From assembly GCF_012584455.1 (NCBI RefSeq), contig NZ_JABAEB010000016.1:1-64000 (forward strand): a stretch of 64,000 nucleotides of DNA, read 5' to 3'. The stretch's first letter is position 1. Every line of letters begins with the position of its first letter. Under the pieces are notes generated by a model. The model was not told the DNA's origin, ran no database searches, and worked only from the letters and a program-made list of their open reading frames with translations. Source of the stretch: Shewanella oncorhynchi (GTDB lineage Bacteria > Pseudomonadota > Gammaproteobacteria > Enterobacterales > Shewanellaceae). Position numbers and translations under genes: made by a program. Shown here one piece after another: positions 62,633 to 64,000 of the stretch.

Positions 62633-63061
62633 ATGAATTCAGTTAAAAAAACAGCAGTTGCAGTAGCGTTAGGTTCAGTTGTGATGAGTTCAGCTTTTGC
62701 TGTCAATGCACAAACTAACCCATTTGGTTTTGAAGCTATGGATGCGGGCTATCAAATTGTCGGTTCAGAAGGCAAATGTGGTGAAGCCAAATGCGGCGCA
62801 GACATGAAGAAAGCCGCCGCTGAAAAAGCCAAAGAAGGTAAGTGTGGTGAGGCTAAATGCGGTGCTGAGATGAAAAAAGCGGCTGCAGATAAAGCTCATG
62901 AGGGGAAATGTGGCGAAGCGAAATGCGGTGCTGACATGAAGAAAGCCGCTGATAAGGCCCATGAAGGTAAGTGTGGTGAAGCGAAATGTGGCGCTGATAT
63001 GAAGAAAACCGCCGAAAAAGTGGATGCTAAAGTCGAAGCCGTTAAAAAAGAAGTGAAGTAA
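62633..63061 (+). CDS. hvfA: HvfA-like Cys-repeat RiPP metallophore precursor, Sec-exported
   Basis: This 142-residue precursor has a Sec signal (residues 1-26, cleavage near VNA/Q), a spacer (NPFGFEAMDAGYQIV), then four repeats from residue 46 of the type EGKCGEAKCGADMKKAA. EGKCGE lies at 46-51, 68-73, 90-95 and 111-116. Eight Cys (49, 54, 71, 76, 93, 98, 114, 119) are all in repeats, and none elsewhere. The tail is Lys- and Glu-rich. HvfA-type precursors of Haemophilus and relatives have EGKCG motifs whose Cys is turned by an MNIO enzyme (HvfB with HvfC) into an oxazolone-thioamide that binds copper. An MNIO gene follows. AAGAAGGGA lies 7 bases before the ATG. Confidence 0.88.
   Translation: MNSVKKTAVAVALGSVVMSSAFAVNAQTNPFGFEAMDAGYQIVGSEGKCGEAKCGADMKKAAAEKAKEGKCGEAKCGAEMKKAAADKAHEGKCGEAKCGADMKKAADKAHEGKCGEAKCGADMKKTAEKVDAKVEAVKKEVK
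62768..63025 (+). repeat. Four in-frame core repeats of the precursor peptide
   Basis: Units of 22, 22, 21 and about 21 codons begin at 62768, 62834, 62900 and 62963. The peptide is nearly invariant while synonymous bases differ between copies. For example the codons for EGKCGE use GAAGGC, GAAGGT and GAGGGG starts, and Cys uses both TGT and TGC. Confidence 0.9.
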
Positions 63062-63073
63062 AGCGGGTTTGTT

Positions 63074-63097
63074 TTATCCCTGCAGTTATTGGGATAA
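63074..63097 (+). repeat. First stem-loop between precursor and enzyme gene
   Basis: TTATCCC (63074-63080) and GGGATAA (63091-63097) form a 7-bp stem with a 10-base loop, 12 bases past the precursor stop. Confidence 0.55.
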
Positions 63098-63106
63098 TTG
63101 AGCTTA

Positions 63107-63140
63107 AAGAGGCCAGCCAGCGCTGGTCTCTTGTGTTTTA
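63107..63140 (+). terminator. Second stem-loop, possible attenuating terminator
   Basis: AAGAGGCCAGC and GCTGGTCTCTT pair over 11 positions (one G-T wobble) around CAGC, followed by TGTTTTA. The T-run is imperfect, so it may end only part of the transcripts and give more precursor than enzyme mRNA. Confidence 0.6.
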
Positions 63141-63177
63141 TTCTTAAGCGATTACAGGTTAGCGTTCGTGAGGTTCT

Positions 63178-64000
63178 ATGAATGATCAAAAAAATACGGC
63201 ACAGGTAGGGCTGGGGTTAAGGCGAGAAATGCTCAGTGAATTTTGTTTACAGGTGCCTGATGCTATTAATTTTTTTGAAGTGGCGCCTGAGAATTGGATG
63301 ACCTTAGGTGGTAAATTTGGCCGCCAATTTCGTGAGTTGACTGAGCAACATACTTTCTACTGCCACGGTTTGAGTTTATCCATTGGTAGCCCTGAACCCT
63401 TAGATCTCGCGTTTGTAAAAAATATCAAAACCTTTATGGATTTACACCAAATCCAAGTCTATTCCGAACATTTAAGTTATTGCTCAGGGCAAGGTCACTT
63501 ATATGATTTAATGCCTATCCCTTTTACCGACGCTGCAGTGAAGCATGTGGCGGCGCGGGTCAAGAAAGTAGAAGATATTCTAGAGCGGCCGCTTATTTTA
63601 GAAAATGTGTCTTTTTATGCCGCTCCAGGTGCGCAAATGACAGAACTTGAATTCGTTAATGCCGTGCTGCAAGAAGCCAATTGTAAAATGTTACTGGATG
63701 TGAACAACATCTATGTGAACTCGATAAACCATCAATACGATGCCGATGCCTTTTTACAGGCCATGCCGACGGAGCGCATCGCTTATCTACATATTGCTGG
63801 GCACTACAAACAAGCTGAAGATCTGCTCATTGATACCCATGGCGCAGCCATTAACGATCCCGTCTGGACATTATTACAGCGCTGTTATGCCTTGCATGGG
63901 GTAAAACCGACGTTGCTTGAGCGTGACTTTAATTTGCCGACAACCGCTGAATTGTTGCTCGAGATAAATCAAATTCACGCTTATCAAATGGCGGCGTCCA
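63178..64000 (+). CDS. hvfB: DUF692/MNIO-family RiPP maturase (HvfB-like), cut by window end
   Basis: 274 residues are visible from the ATG at 63178; the frame runs past 64000 with no stop. It is a TIM-barrel DUF692 protein. Candidate metal-ligand motifs in order: HGLSLSIGSPEPLD (His63), YSEHLSY (Glu97, His98), LILENVSFYA (Glu142, Asn143), LLDVNNIYVNS (Asp174, Asn176), YLHIAGH (His205, His209), IDTHG (Asp219, His221) and LLERDFNLP (Glu248). This set fits the multinuclear non-heme iron-dependent oxidative enzymes, including MbnB of methanobactin synthesis and HvfB. With the upstream precursor it should oxidise Cys in EGKCG cores. The partner (HvfC/DUF2063) is expected just beyond the window. 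Confidence 0.9.
   Translation, partial: MNDQKNTAQVGLGLRREMLSEFCLQVPDAINFFEVAPENWMTLGGKFGRQFRELTEQHTFYCHGLSLSIGSPEPLDLAFVKNIKTFMDLHQIQVYSEHLSYCSGQGHLYDLMPIPFTDAAVKHVAARVKKVEDILERPLILENVSFYAAPGAQMTELEFVNAVLQEANCKMLLDVNNIYVNSINHQYDADAFLQAMPTERIAYLHIAGHYKQAEDLLIDTHGAAINDPVWTLLQRCYALHGVKPTLLERDFNLPTTAELLLEINQIHAYQMAAS

Noticed and set aside
1..64000. CRISPR array, prophage or transposase genes
   Set aside because: No regular spaced repeats, phage structural genes, integrase or transposase motifs were recognised on either strand; the only regular repeat is the coding repeat at 62768-63025.
1..64000. tRNA genes
   Set aside because: No cloverleaf with GTTCGA-type T-loop was recognised by eye, including after the 5S end; a covariance-model scan would be decisive.

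Overview
The window reads as chromosome of a Shewanella-like marine or aquatic gammaproteobacterium. This rests on gene content: a hmgA-hppD pair with a divergent LysR gene, an NrtR-prs-nadV NAD-salvage block, an ECF sigma/ChrR pair, several TonB-dependent receptors, many secreted or lipoprotein peptidases, and CheV. The assignment comes from recognised families, not from a database search. The window opens in the 3' end of a 5S rRNA gene, so the left edge is the tail of an rRNA operon.

Layout. 1-10 kb: CsgI/YccT-type periplasmic protein, a CpdB-like nucleotidase lipoprotein, and two paralogous M3 metallopeptidase lipoproteins facing each other across a small GNAT locus that carries an in-frame amber codon. 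9.9-12 kb: an accessory patch with the 3' remnant of a lost gene, a DUF5677-like gene with a TTG start, and two oppositely oriented hairpin repeats around it. 12-21.5 kb: gamma-glutamyltransferase, a COG3146 acyltransferase-like protein, a LysE exporter, a PEBP/royal-jelly-type periplasmic pair, an overlapping VOC / orphan OpuAC-type binding protein / RidA operon, and a sugar O-acetyltransferase. 21.5-26 kb: tyrosine degradation (hmgA-hppD), its likely LysR regulator, and an AIM24-family protein. 26-31 kb: a large TonB receptor and a flippase-like membrane protein.

31-39.5 kb: small exported and EVE-domain proteins, an acyl-CoA synthetase, a periplasmic binding protein, an M14 carboxypeptidase-like protein translationally coupled to an alpha/beta hydrolase, YccF, and a PLP-dependent deaminase. 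39.5-43 kb: the NrtR regulon. The regulator precedes prs and nadV, two strong 21-bp palindromes lie before prs, and a degenerate copy lies before nrtR itself. 44-49.9 kb: anti-sigma ChrR and its ECF sigma factor behind a TGATCC-N16-CGTATT promoter-like element, then a LON-domain protein, a methyltransferase, CheV and two uncharacterised proteins. 50-62.4 kb: lytic transglycosylase, SlyD-like FKBP, M1 aminopeptidase, esterase, 5'-nucleotidase lipoprotein, second TonB receptor, DksA/TraR-type zinc protein and DusC.

The most interesting region is the right edge (62.6-64.0 kb). A Sec-exported peptide carries four near-identical repeats, each with the core EGKCGEAKCGA. It is followed by a DUF692/MNIO enzyme that is cut off by the end of the window. 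This is the arrangement of HvfA/HvfB-type RiPP metallophore systems, in which a multinuclear iron enzyme modifies cysteines of EGKCG-type motifs. The rest of that operon lies outside the window.
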